DNA of 64,000 nucleotides from Hypomesus transpacificus. Its lineage: Eukaryota > Chordata > Actinopteri > Osmeriformes > Osmeridae. Below are positions 50,513 through 62,829 of this stretch, one piece after another. The notes beneath the pieces were generated by a model. It was given only the letters and a program-made list of their open reading frames with translations. It was not told the DNA's origin and made no database searches. Position numbers and translations under genes: made by a program. The stretch is from the NCBI RefSeq assembly GCF_021917145.1, contig NW_025813709.1, positions 124,001 to 188,000 of the forward strand. The letters are read 5' to 3'. Positions within the stretch are counted from its first letter, which is position 1, and each line of letters begins with the position of its first letter.

Positions 50513-50697
50513 GTCAGATGGCTGAGCGGTTAGAGTATTGGGCTATTAATCAGAAGGTTGCCGGTTCGATTCCAGGCTGGCAAAAAGACGTTGAGTCCTT
50601 GGGCAAGGCACTTCACCCTACTTGCCTTGGGGAGAATGTCCCTGTACTTAATGTAAGTCGCTCTGGATAAGAGTGTCTACTAAATTACTAAGTGTAA
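50513..50697 (+). repeat. tRNA-Leu-like SINE with target duplication
   Basis: Starts gtcagatggctgagcggtta, has a perfect B box GGTTCGATTCC and ends with the standard tail. The word aacttc flanks both sides. The corresponding place in the next duplicate (about 51757-51765) lacks it, so it is a younger insertion. Confidence 0.9.
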
Positions 50698-51241
50698 ACT
50701 TCAATTGTTTTCTGGTGCAGTTCCCCATGCAGCCACCAGGTGGAGCCATGAGACGGCTTCTTCGTTTCTACGCTAATATGCAGATGACCTCTCAAAGCGA
50801 CCCAATCACCCCATAGGAAAGAGTGGATCATCGTAAACATTTGCGCGTGTACCTGCAAAAAGGCAGCACTGAGGCGGCGATCATATCTTCTGGCGAGATC
50901 TCTTCGACTGTCGTCACGTAAACAGACAAGCTGCCGTCATTCCCAGCGGCCCTTCGATAGGAGCGGTTCTGTAAAGAGGCCGTTGAACGTACGTTACATT
51001 CTGAGGCGTCTCTCTCCTTGTGTTGACGCCTCAGAACCTCAAAAAGCACCCCTGGACTTGAGACACCCATCAGCAAAATATACTTTGGAACTTTTCGAAA
51101 TTCTTCTGTAAGTCTGAACGTTATGCAATTTCAATTGAACATCTGAAATGTGCAGCAAGCTGGGACATTGCTACACTCCTTAAGCACGCTACCCACATTG
51201 CTCACCTCAGAGACGAAGCCCCAGGGGGAGTTATGTACGGA

Positions 51242-51425
51242 GTCAGATGGCTGAGCGGTGAGGGAGTCGGGCTAGTAATCAGAAGGTTGCTGGATCAATT
51301 CCCCGCCATGCCAAATGACGCTGAGTCCATGGGCAAGGCACTTTGCCTCGGGGGGAATGTCCCTGTACTTACTGTAAGTCGCTCTGGATAATAGCGTCTG
51401 CTAAATGACTAAATGAAAATGTAAT
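51242..51425 (+). repeat. tRNA-Leu-like SINE inside duplication unit 1
   Basis: Head gtcagatggctgagcggtga, degenerate B box ggatcaattcc and standard tail. The same copy is present at the same place in unit 2 (54936), so it predates the duplication. Confidence 0.88.
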
Positions 51426-52070
51426 GTTACAAAACCACTTTTCGGATCATATTCCGGAATTTCAACCGGCCACTAGGGGTGCCAGAACGATTTCACGCAA
51501 GTAAAGGAACCCCAGAAGTACAAGACCTGGGTTCTCTTCGTGTTAAAGCAGCCTCTTCTGGGGTGTGGAGGTCTCTCCGTCGATGCCAACGAGCGTAACG
51601 CCACCTGGAGGCGAGCTGGGATTGGGATCTTCCACGAGGGTGCAGGCTGTTAAGAGTCATCATCATGTGTCCCTGGTTTTTAGTGTCCAAGTTTATCAAT
51701 AGTATTTATCCTGTGGTAATATACAGTCAAAATTGTGATTCTGTCCGGTAGCTAAAACCACAACTTCAAGTGTTTTCTGGTGCAGTTCCCCATGCAGCCA
51801 CCAGGTGGAGCCATGAGACGGCTTCTTCGTTTCTACGCTAATATGCAGATGACCTCTCAAAGCGACCCAATCACCCCATAGGAAAGAGTGGATCATCGTA
51901 AACATTTGCGCGTGTACCTGCAAAAAGGCAGCACTGAGGCGGCGATCATATCTTCTGGCGAGATCTCTTCGACTGTCATCACGTAAACAGACAAGCTGCC
52001 GTCATTCCCAGCGGCCCTTCGATAGGAGCGGTTCTGTAAAGAGGCCGTTGAACGTACGTTACATTCTGAG

Positions 52071-53100
52071 CAGCGTTGGAAATACGAGGGCAAAGGGCAA
52101 AACTGCCCCTAAGAAATATAATGGGGCAAAAAATGTCCCCATAATTTCCTCTAATAATAATGATAATTTAATTAACTTGTCAAAAACATTGTAGCCTATA
52201 TTATGACCCGGTCCAGTTGCCATAGAATGTTTTTGTTTTCGCCTTGACTGATGTTGCGTGTGCTTAAAAAACCGAACGTTCCCAAAAAAATGGAGCGCTT
52301 CTTAATCAGCCCTGTGACTGCGCGCGTGAGGAGAAGTGAGGCTCAGCTAACACAGTCTCCGTCACCATCTCAGGGTCCAAAGATGAAAGTCACTCACCCA
52401 GCAACCATCAAAAAATGAAAGCTAGATTGTCTTGGGGTGGAGGGAGACAACGACGAGAAAAAGACTTGAATGTTTTGCAAAGCGTCGAACTTGTGGACAA
52501 TGAGTTGCCAAAGTCGTTATCAATCCAGCATAGATTAATTACTCTGGTGACTCTGGGGGAGCGAAAACATTAAGAAATGGTGGCCTTTCGTCACCAGCGA
52601 CCAAGCAACACGCCGTTGCCTACGGTGATAACTAGTAATCAATATTTTTAGTTAGCTAACGTTAGCTAGCTCTGACAAAGGCTTGCAGGCGCGCAGTCAG
52701 TGAGTGATTGATTTTACGGCCCCTTATCCTCATAAGTAACTGCCATCTTGCGGTTGACAACCAATCCTCTATTGGGTAAAGTTGAGACTGCAGTTGACTG
52801 ATAAAACATATATAATAATGACCACAAAGAAATACAAATAAAATGTATTATGATGATCTGATTTATGTTCTTTTTTTGGTGAAAAAACAAACAAATAAAA
52901 CACTTTAAATCTTTTGAGTTCTGCTTAAGAATCGTATTATTGCCATTTGATGACAATTACTCATATACTGTAAGCCTAAATAAGTATATTTAAAATCTTG
53001 AACAAAGGTTGAATGTTGTTTCATAATTTTTCTAAAGTGCCCCCAATTTCTGGGGATCAAAAATGGCCCCCTAAAGAACATGTGAATTTCCTCCCCTGAC
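52071..53100. mobile_element. Insertion of about 1.03 kb in duplication unit 2
   Basis: Absent from units 1 and 3, where acattctgaggcgtctc is continuous. Here the sequence breaks after ctgag (52066-52070) and resumes at tgaggcgtct (53101), giving a ctgag duplication (53100-53104). It begins cagcgttggaaatacgagg and ends cctcccctga; the ends are weakly inverted. No transposase seen. A degraded hAT-like element is one possibility. Confidence 0.65.
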
Positions 53101-53319
53101 TGAGGCGTCTCTCTCCTTGTGTTGACGCCTCAGAACCTCAAAACGCCCCCTGGAAACACCCATCAGCAAAAACTATTTTGTAACGTTTCGAAATTCTTCT
53201 GTAAGTCTGAACGTTATGCAATTTCAATTGAACATCTGAAATGTGCAGCAAGCTGGGACATTGCTACACTCCTTAAGCACGCTACCCACATTGCTCACCT
53301 CAGAGACGAAGCCCCAGGG

Positions 53320-53591
53320 TTCAAGTTCAAGTTCAAGTCTTTTATTTGTCAGGTGCACAGAGCAACACAAGGTTAGACTGGGCACTGAAATTCTTAAGAC
53401 AAGACAACGCAAGCACTTGGCATAACATAACATATAAGTACACAGAACAAATTTACATCTATGTTGAGCTTAGATAAGTGAACTTCCTAAATATACAGAT
53501 AGCAATAAATAAACGACTATACTAACCCTAACACTAAAACTTCCTAAATTACAGATAACAATAAATAGTACGCTATACTAACCCTAATACA

Positions 53592-53632
<41 letters not shown>

Positions 53633-54918
53633 TTACAACCCTATAAACTAATCTAACCTAAATGGAGTACAGTGCAGTAGTGCAAATTTACAGATCAGTG
53701 ACTTTGTCAATGACCAAACAGGAGCCTGGTGGCGAGGTACAGTAGTGCAATGTTACTGAAAGAGCAACCAGTAGCTGAAAGTGACAGTGTATAAGTGACT
53801 AGTGTGCAGTAAAAATGTCCATATCAGTGTCCATTGAGAAGCCTGATGACCCTTGGGTAGAAACTGTTGTCCAGTCTGCGTGTGCGCGACCGGATGCTGC
53901 GGTAACGCCTGCCAGAAGGCAACGGGGTAAAGAGACTGAAGGATGGGTGGGAACAGTCTCTTAGAATCCTGCTGGCTTTCCTAAGGCAACGTGTGTGGTA
54001 GGTGTCCTGTAGGGCTGGGAGCTTCCTGCCGATGATGAACTCAGCAGAACGGACCACACTTCGTAGGGCCTTGCGGTCCCGGTCTGTGCAGCTCCCATAC
54101 CACACTGTGATACAACCAGTCAGAATGCTTTCTATAGTGCATCTGTAAAAGTTAGTAAGGATGACTGAGTCCATACCAAACTTCTTCAGTCTCCTCAGGA
54201 AGAAGAGGCGCTTTCGGGCCGTTTTGACCACCTTGTCCGTGTGAACAGACCAGGTGAGGTCATTGCTGATGTTCACCCCGAGGAACTTGAAGCAGCTGAC
54301 CTTCTCCACTTCCGATCCATTGATGAATAGGGGTGCATGCTCCTCCTCCTGCCGCCTCCTAAAGTCCACAATCATCTCCTTGGTCTTGCTGATGTTAAGA
54401 GAGAGGTTGTTGTCCTGACACCATGATGTCAGGGTGTCAACCTCCTCTCTGTAGGCTGACTCGTCACTGTCAGAGATGAGGCCCACGATGGTTGTGTCGT
54501 CAGCAAACTTAACGAGGAGGTTGGAGCTGTGCGTAGCCGCACAGTCGTGGGTGAACAAGGAGAACAGGAGAGGGCTGAGCACACAGCCCTGGGGGGTGCC
54601 TGTGTTGGTGATCAGTACAGATGAAGTGCGGTCACCGATTCTCACCACCTGTGGCCTCCCCGTCAGGAAGTGGAAGATCCACTTGCAGAGGGAGGTGCTT
54701 AGTCCCAGGTCCACAAGCTTGGAGACCAGTCTGGAGGGGATGATGGTGTTGAATGCAGAGCTGTAGTCAATGAACAGCATCCTCACATATGTATTCCCCT
54801 TGTCCAGGTGGGAGAGAGCGGTGTGCATGGTCAGAGCGATGGCATCGTCTGTAGACCTATTGGACCGGTATGCAAACTGCATAGGGTCCAGTGTGGGGGG
54901 CAGCGAGGAACTGCACAG
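53320..54918 (-). mobile_element. Rex1/L2-like LINE, 5'-truncated
   Basis: The minus strand encodes 352 intact residues (54882-53824) of reverse transcriptase: [27 protein letters not shown], the catalytic FADDTTIVG, and a C-terminal [14 protein letters not shown] region. The 3' end carries a ttcaag-type microsatellite (53320-53338), usual for this group, and an A39-like run at about 53590-53630. The endonuclease domain is missing. It split the word ccccaggg|gg that is continuous in unit 1, so it is younger than the duplication. Confidence 0.9.
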
Positions 54919-54935
54919 GGGGAGTTATGTACGGA

Positions 54936-55118
54936 GTCAGATGGCTGAGCGGTGAGGGAGTTGGGCTAGTAATCAGAAGGTTGCTGGATCGATTCCCCAC
55001 CATGCCAAATGACACTGAGTCCATGGGCAAGGCACTTTGCCTCGGGGGGAATGTCCCTGTACTTACTGTAAGTCGCTCTAGATGTGAGCGTCTGCTAAAT
55101 GACTAAATGAAAATGTAA
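54936..55118 (+). repeat. tRNA-Leu-like SINE inside duplication unit 2
   Basis: Copy of the element at 51242, separated from the rest of its unit by the LINE insertion. Confidence 0.88.
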
Positions 55119-55930
55119 TGTTACAAAACCACTTTTCGGATCATATTCCGGAATTTCAACCGGCCACTAGGGGTGCCAGAACGATTTCACGCAAGTAAAG
55201 GAACCCCAGAAGTACAAGACCTGGGTTCTCTTCGTGTTAAAGCAGCCTCTTCTGGGGTGTGGAGGTCTCTCCGTCGATGCCAACGAGCGTAACGCCACCT
55301 GAAGGCGAGCTGGGATTGGGATCTTCCACGAGGGTGCAGGCTGTTAAGAGTCATCATCATGTGTCCCTGGTTTTTAGTGTCCAAGTTTATCAATAGTATT
55401 TATCCTGTGGTAATATACAGTCAAAATTGTGATTCTGTTTGGTAGCTAAAACCACAACTTCAAGTGTTTTCTGGTGCAGTTCCCCATGCAGCCACCAGGT
55501 GGAGCCATGAGACGGCTTCTTCGTTTCTACGCTAATATGCAGATGACCTCTCAAAGCGACCCACCCACCCCATAGGAAAGAGTGGATCATCGTAAACATT
55601 TGCGCGTGTACCTGCAAAAAGGCAGCACTGAGGCGGCGATCATATCTTCTGGCGAGATCTCTTCGACTGTCTTCACGTAAACAGACAAGCTGCCGTCATT
55701 CCCAGCGGCCCTTCAATAGGAGCGGTTCTGTAAAGAGGCCGTTGAACGTACGTTATATTCTGAGGCGTCTCTCTCCTTGTGTTGACGCCTCAGAACCTCA
55801 AAAAGCACCCTGGAAACACCAATCAGCAAAATATACTTTGGAACTTTTCGAAATTCTTCTGCAAGTCTGGATGTTATGCAATTTCAATCTGAAATGTGAA
55901 GCAAGCTGAGATGTTGCTACACTCGCTAAG

Positions 55931-57633
55931 CACGCTGTCCACAAGGTGCAAGGACCATCAGAGGCCCCTGGAGGAGTGGTCAGAGAGGACAGCTGACCAT
56001 CACAACTCCACAAGGTTCCTTCGTAGATCCAGTCGTAAGCGTAAAAAGGATGAATCAAAAGGTTCTTTCAGTCAGTCGCTCAACTCAGCAGGAGGCAACT
56101 TGCTGAGCTGGATATATTATCACTCAGTCGAAACACTCAGCAAATGTGTTCACATTCACTTCACTTTTGGGGATCTGAAATAGATGGTGTTTTAAAAGGG
56201 TTCCAGTGTTTCGTTTGGTCCTTGACCCAGAACTGAAGAACTAGCTAGACACCAGCTCTGCCAAGTCATCAGGTTTCATCCCCAACAGGAGGAAGTTTAT
56301 AACTAAAAGAAGCTTTTGAACCATTTTTCACAAATAAGTGCCATTAACTAGATACATACCTACATATTCACAAATACACTGTACATCAGAAGACCCTCTG
56401 TTACTTCACTGTTATGTGGAGTTCTTGTTGCTACTCCCACTAATGCTGCCAATAATGTCTTCTTGCCCCCAAACTAGCTATAAGTCAAAACATTTGTGGG
56501 TTCAAATCTATTTTAGAAGTGCTGCTGTTGACATTTTTTTGTGCCAAGGATGGGTAAAGACCACTTGGTTGTGTATTTTATAGCCAATGTCTGGGTTTTA
56601 TTTATTTTTTTGTGGATGGTCCTACTTCTAGAAAATATATTATTAATGGTTTCAAACTATAATCAGATTTAAGTGTACATTTGTAAGGCCTTAGGTCTTT
56701 TTTCCTCAAATATTTACGTGTATTCATTTAGAAAAGAGAGAGCTTTTTTTAGCTCATACTGAGCCCCAAATAGTTTGTGTACAGTCATTAAATACTTTGA
56801 TATAGGCCATATATATATATAATCATTTACATAAGAAAAGCACAATTACATACAATGCAAGACTATTGACGGAAATATCCCCCAGAAAGTGTCTAAATTG
56901 GTTGAACTGGTTCTCCAGTTGCAGTAAACGTTGAAGGCACAGGCTATGCAAGTTAAGACACATACATGGGTAGGCCACATAGGCATACAAAACTAAACCC
57001 TTTCAGGGTAAAGGTTGTTGTTTCTCAACAGTAAAATGTCTCCCCTCTCCTACTACACTGATCTCTTCCTGCTCAAGGCGAAAGCAGCCATTGCCTCGTA
57101 AACGTTCGTACAATACGCAACCAAGCAGGCAAGCTACATACGAACTGGCTAACAAGCAGTGCATTCCCTCCGCACAAAACGCTGCCATCTACCATCAAAA
57201 GTATGAAAGTTAAGTTCTACTCACCGAGAAATGTACAATTTTCGGTTACATCGTTCGAGTAGAACTTTTGTTCGTAGCCCAAAATGCATGAACCTACCAA
57301 TCAGATTCAAGGGTTAGGCGTAGAAGACACTCCTACACACTTTAGCAAAGGCTATATATCTATAATAGGCGTGGACTTCACTTGTATAGTTTATATGTTA
57401 AAGACGTAGAGGTTAATGTATGGCTGTAGATCAGAGGTTTCTTTTTCACTTTTAAAGGATACAATAATTGTGTGAAATATATCGAACTTTGAAATATGTA
57501 TGTGGAGTTCGTAAACGATTTGTCATTCGTCTCAAGAGAGACAACGACATATTGCTAGGCTATGTGTTGTTAACTGTACTGAGATAGTTCGAATCAAGTA
57601 GCTACAGTAGCCACTGTATCAGCTTGTGCAATA
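55931..57633. other. Intergenic, COQ4 5' flank
   Basis: AT-rich. A hairpin-forming pair aagttctactc / gagtagaactt lies at 57213-57267, and an unrecognised 61-residue minus frame at 57188-57003. The COQ4 promoter should lie in the last few hundred bases. Confidence 0.4.
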
Positions 57634-60600
57634 ATGTTGCGTTTATACGTTCGAACATCCCAATGGGACATTCAAGTCAAATACGTTTTCAAAGGTATGA
57701 TTTAATTTAGATTAATTTAAATCAGCTGTCGATTTATCGGACAACCTAGTATTTGAGCATATATGTCCTCGTTTGTCGCCAAGGTCGGTACTTGGCTAGG
57801 CTAGAGTACAGATAGGATAGCTTTAGCTGCTGGCATCGTTGCATTGAAAGTTGGCTAGAGCTGGTACCAAAACAAGTTAGGCTGGCTAGCCCGTAACTTC
57901 CCAAGTATAGTTTCATAACATGCAAAACGAAGATGTATCACACATAATACATTTGAACACTCATGCCCTGGCGTGTCTAGTTATGCTAGCAATGTTTAAA
58001 CCTCAGAGTAAATAACGCTAGATAAGATACATTGAACTGTCGCCCGGTATAGCCTACTACTAGCTACCGAGCCAAGGCAAAACACGCCTGCAAACACCAG
58101 CAATATATTCCGAGTTTATCCTGCAATGTGTTCTAGACGTTCAAGTATAATAATTATAGTATTGCTGTTTTGTGTACAGTTGTTTAAAGCCGTTTATTTC
58201 ATTTCGTCTCCGTAGCTATATGTGTTCGTCAGCAGCATAGCGGTCTGGACTCTTCAGACCAGCACTATGACAGGCTCTACCCGGGCCACATCCCTACTAA
58301 CCCGGTCCAGAAGGCCATGCTGGCAGTGGGCTCCGGCGTGGCAGCTCTGAGAGACCCATACAGACACGGTACGACATGAGACCCATAGACGAGGTATAGG
58401 TTAGTATTTAAGGGGGTTTCTTGAGCTGAGATGTGGTTACCAACCTCCCAATGTTCCGCCCCCAGCCACGATATCATCAGTCAACGGAATATATTTAAAT
58501 ATGGCCATATGTACATATTTCAATATGACCCAGTATTTGAATTCAGATGTCTATGGGGTAAACGATACAGCTGCAGCCATGATTGTGTTGTTTAAACTGA
58601 GTGAATATTCTCTTATTAGTATAATATTTTACACTATAAGAGCTCAACAATAGTGATATGAAGGTTCTCAGTGACAACAGTGCTTATAATCCGTTCAAAT
58701 AAAGTATGACTGTGCTTTCCAAACTTGGGCCCAAAGTAACCCAACATTTTGTAGACAACTTTATAACTGACGCTGTACTTTTTGCAAACCTTTTATTTGA
58801 ACGTCAGGCTCTTTATCATTTACCCTGAAACTCTAACCGTAACACTTTCGTACTGTGATAACAAGTTTTCAGTTGACGTATCTCTCTTTCATTTCTTGCG
58901 AATTGAAAGTCATTTGTATTTGCATATTTCTAGGATGGGGAGGTTTCCTTGTCTATCAAGTCTAATCATAGCTCTAGGCTCAATGCTCAAGTCAATATCC
59001 TAAATAGAAAGGGTTGTGAAACAATTTTTTACTCAGTTTCACCTTCATTTATTTGAATTCTATAGTCAACACTTGTCCTCCTCGTCTGAATTGTTTTATT
59101 GTCCAGGTGACGCTGTCACGTTTGATTAATCAAAGGTGTGTGTGTGTGTGTGTGTGGGGGTGTGGGGGTGGTGTGTGTGTGTGTGTGTGTGTGTGTGGGG
59201 GTGTGTGTGTGTGGGTGTGTGTGTGTGGGTGTGTGTGGGTGTGGGTGTGGGGGTGTGGGTGTGGGTGTGGGTGTGGGTGTGGGTGTGTGTTCTGCAGACA
59301 TGGTGGCTGTCCTGGGGGAGACGACCGGTCACCTGGCCCTCCTGAGACTGAGGGACAGGATGAGAGGAGATCCAGAGGGCTGCACCATCCTCACGTAGGG
59401 ACCACACCTCACGTCCTCACGTGTAGGGGAGGAGGGGGGAGGGTCTCCACCAGTGACTTCAGTCCCGGTTCTGGAGGTTCTGCTCCTCTGTCAGTCATCT
59501 GGAGAGAGAGAGGAACATCACTAACAGCCGGCAGCTTTGATGTCTCTGAAGTCTGTTTATAGCCAGAGGTTAGGGTTTGATGAAGGGGAATCAAATCATG
59601 TCCTGCTCTGTCCCTTTGAATTAAAGTTGCATCCACAGCTGTCCTTCTGGGCTTCAGGGTTAGGGTCAGGGATACTTGGAAAACCACATTTAGGATACAG
59701 TTCTTGGTATCTGAGATGTGCTTACTTTGTGATGTGGTTGGTAAATACAGACTGTTGACTGACTACTGTAGAACTCTGCTCTTCTGATCCGTGATCTTCT
59801 GCTGTACTTTCTGTAAACGCTAAATGAATAAAACGTAAATATAACAATATAGGATTCTAATCAAGTAGTACAACTACACTCTGACACAGACGCGTAAAAT
59901 GCTTCCATGTCTGTCTCCGATCCAAACAAGGTCATCTGGTTTAATCTGTTGTCCCCCAGAGAACGACCGAGGATCCGCCTGTCAACGTTAGACCTGGCCA
60001 GCATGGCGTCTCTCCCCGAGGGCTCGTTTGGACGAGAGTACCTCCGCTTCCTGGAGGACAATGTGAGTCTGCGGAGGACGGCACAACACTCTTATACCTT
60101 CTACAAAACTTGTATAGTTTTGTTTTTTAACTACTCTCAGTTCAGTTCAAAACTTCTTCCCCATGAATGTTCAGATTAAACAGAACCTTTCTCTTTGTTG
60201 CTCTCTGTATCTGTCTGTCTCTGTATCTGTCTCTCTCTGTATATGTCTCTCTCTGTATCTGTCTGTCTCTCTGTACCTGTCTGTGTCCCTGTCAGAGAGT
60301 GACCCCTGACTCCAGGGCAGATGTGAGGTTTGTGGATGACGAGGAGTTGGCCTATGTGATGCAGAGGTACCGGGAGGTGCATGACCTGCTGCACACTCTA
60401 CTGGGCATGCCCACAAACATGCTGGGTCAGTACGGCACCGCTCACAACCTTTCTTTTCACTTTCAACATCGATTTACCGAATACGAAATGTAATGACAGA
60501 CTGACTCAATCATTTGAGGCGTTTTGTAACTCCTTGTGGAATTACATAGTAGACTGTCTGACAGAAATGATTCTCGGTGCTTTCTGGAACGTTTCAGTTT

Positions 60601-62129
60601 TGAGTAAAAGCACCTGTCTCCTGCAGGGGAGGTGGCTGTGAAGTGGTTTGAGGCGGCTCAGACCGGTCTGCCCATGTGTCTCCTGGGGGCCACCCTGGGG
60701 CCCCTGCGTCTCTCCGCAAGGTGCTGCCCTCTCACACACACACACACACACAATCACTCACACATGTACACACTCTCACAAACACACTCTCGCACTCTCT
60801 CAAACACACGTACACACTCACACAAACACTCTCACATCATATTTTTATTTTGAATAACAGCATTTTGCAGTAACTTTATATAGCTATACAGTTTGCTTCC
60901 TGATTGTAATGGTTCTCCTGTACAGTGTAACATACTGTTCTACTTAAAACTTCCTTACATTACCTTATTTACATCCTCTACACACAGGAAGTAGCATTGT
61001 GTTATCTGGGACAGCAACAGATGTCTAATGTGTCAAAGTATCTTATGACTGGGAAAACCCATGACAATGATAGGACTGATAGTCTTCATATCCCGTGGCA
61101 TGGTGACTGCATATGACTTGGACATTCCCCAAATGAATACAGTACATCCTTGTTTGTCCTAACGTGCGTGTGCTGGATAACGTGATGTCATAACGTGCGT
61201 GTGCTGGATAACGTGATGTCATAACGTGCGTGTGCTGGATAACGTGATGTCATAACGTGCGTGTGCTGGATAACGTGATGTCATAACGTGCGTGTGCTGG
61301 ATAACGTGATGTCATAACGTGCGTGTGCTGGATAACGTGATGTCATAACGTGCGTGTGCTGGATAACGTGATGTCATAACGTGCGTGTGCTGGATAACGT
61401 GATGTCATAACGTGCGTGTGCTGGATAACGTGATGTCATAACGTGCGTGTGCTGGATAACGTGATGTCATAACGTGCGTGTGCTGGATAACGTGATGTCA
61501 TAACGTGCGTGTGCTGGATAACGTGATGTCATAACGTGCGTGTGCTGGATAACGTGATGTCATAACGTGCGTGTGCTGGATAACGTGATGTCATAACGTG
61601 CGTGTGCTGGATAACGTGATGTCATAACGTGCGTGTGCTGGATAACGTGATGTCATAACGTGCGTGTGCTGGATAACGTGATGTCATAACGTGCGTGTGC
61701 TGGATAACGTGATGTCATAACGTGCGTGTGCTGGATAACGTGATGTCATAACGTGCGTGTGCTGGATAACGTGATGTCATAACGTGCGTGTGCTGGATAA
61801 CGTGATGTCATAACGTGCGTGTGCTGGATAACGTGATGTCATAACGTGCGTGTGCTGGATAACGTGATGTCATAACGTGCGTGTGCTGGATAACGTGATG
61901 TCATAACGTGCGTGTGCTCTGCTTGATCCCCAGCCGCTTGGGCCCGCTGGTGTCGTCTCTGGGCCCGTGGGCGCTGAGGAACGGCCGGCGGTCGCGCTGC
62001 GTTCTCAGCGTGTTCTACGAGCGGCGCTGGGACCAGAGCGTGGACGAGCTGCGGCACCAGATGAACATCGAGCCCCCGCCGCTCGCCGTTAGCGCCGCCC
62101 GACCGCGTAGCAGCCGAGCTAACCGCTAA
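57634..62129 (+). CDS. coq4: Ubiquinone biosynthesis protein COQ4, mitochondrial
   Basis: Seven coding exons in phase: 57634-57694, 58216-58368, 59298-59394, 59960-60062, 60296-60425, 60627-60720, 61934-62129; 277 residues against 265 in human. The N-terminus ([20 protein letters not shown]) is basic and fits a mitochondrial presequence; exon 1 was found by its matching phase and donor AAAG|GTATGA, so it is the least certain part. The metal-binding motif HDxxH-x11-E is present: His167, Asp168, His171, Glu183 in [20 protein letters not shown]4 acts with the coenzyme Q synthome on the matrix side of the inner membrane and has been assigned a role in oxidative decarboxylation of the ring (general knowledge). 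The protein appears intact; its introns hold GT, CA and 31-bp repeats. Confidence 0.95.
58369..59134. other. COQ4 intron 2, no gene
   Basis: AT-rich with nothing recognised before the GT array. Confidence 0.5.
59135..59290. repeat. (GT)n / GTGTGGG microsatellite
   Basis: Mixed gt and gtgggt units ending 8 bp before the acceptor of COQ4 exon 3 (tctgcag at 59291-59297). Confidence 0.95.
60733..60835. repeat. CA-rich microsatellite after the COQ4 exon 6 donor
   Basis: (CA)n with tcaca and ctctca interruptions beginning about 12 bp after the donor at 60721. Confidence 0.85.
61161..61918. repeat. 31-bp minisatellite in the last COQ4 intron
   Basis: About 24 copies, identical as far as I can see, of ataacgtgatgtcataacgt plus gcgtgtgctgg. 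It ends 15 bp before the acceptor (gatccccag, 61925-61933). Each unit has TGATGTCA, one base off the TGACGTCA cAMP-response element. Confidence 0.97.
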
Positions 62130-62820
62130 CAGCTGCATCATGTAGCGGCTGTGCTAACCACTGGACCATATAGCGGCCATGCTAACCGCTGGATGATGTA
62201 GCAGCTGTGTGGCTAACTGACTAACTGTCAGCGCCATCTGCCAGCAGACACACCTGCGCCAACATGGGAAGTGTGTTTTGTGTCGGACACATAACCCTCC
62301 TTCAGGGAACAAAACCCTAAGCCGTCTCAGAAGAATGAAAGAAAGGTATTGTCTGCATTGGCAGCATCGCTGAAGCACATGAGCTCCATTACTAACCACA
62401 GGGTAATGTGATGAATGCAGGGGGAAGGAGGGATAAGTGATGTGGTTACCTTCCCACAAGTCTCTCTGATTTCAACAGCCCATGTTTTTGATCTAGCTGA
62501 CTAACTCTGGAGGTTCCGCATGGCTTGGTGCCTTGTGGGGGTGTTGAAAGCCCTGGTGCTTTCCAGGGTTACTAGATCAGCCCCCCAGGTGAGTGGATGA
62601 TGACTCTCAGCAGCCTTGCTGCTGGTTACAGCAGCTGAGCATCCCTGGGCGTTTAGTCATCATGTCTCTCCTGAATGACTGGCTGCCTGATACTGTCTGG
62701 ACATGGAAGATCTGCTTCACAGCTTGTATTCTAGTGGTAACAAATATTTATTTTGTGCTTCATTTGGTGATTTCCTGATTTGTGTATGTTAACTGTGAGA
62801 AACGGCACTGTGTTTTGAAT

Positions 62821-62826
62821 AATAAA
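62821..62826 (+). other. Polyadenylation signal for COQ4
   Basis: AATAAA about 690 bp past the stop with T/G-rich sequence downstream. Confidence 0.5.
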
Positions 62827-62829
62827 TGC

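Larger units (their letters stand above)
50701..55930. repeat. Tandem duplication block, three units
   Basis: Unit 1 (50701 to about 51765, about 1065 bp) is followed by unit 2 (about 51766-55455) and partial unit 3 (55456 to about 55930). The units are nearly identical, for example ccatgcagccaccaggtgga at 50728, 51791 and 55486. Unit 2 is longer because of insertions at 52071-53100 and 53320-54918. Conserved frames of about 68-82 residues recur in each unit but match no family I know. Confidence 0.88.

Noticed and set aside
50513..50600. Possible functional tRNA genes (A and B boxes present here, at 14372, 28246, 41693, 51242, 54936 and 63370)
   Set aside because: No paired acceptor and anticodon stems; most carry SINE bodies and tails.
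61161..61918. CRISPR-like array of 31-bp repeats
   Set aside because: Units are contiguous with no unique spacers, and the host is a vertebrate. It is a minisatellite.
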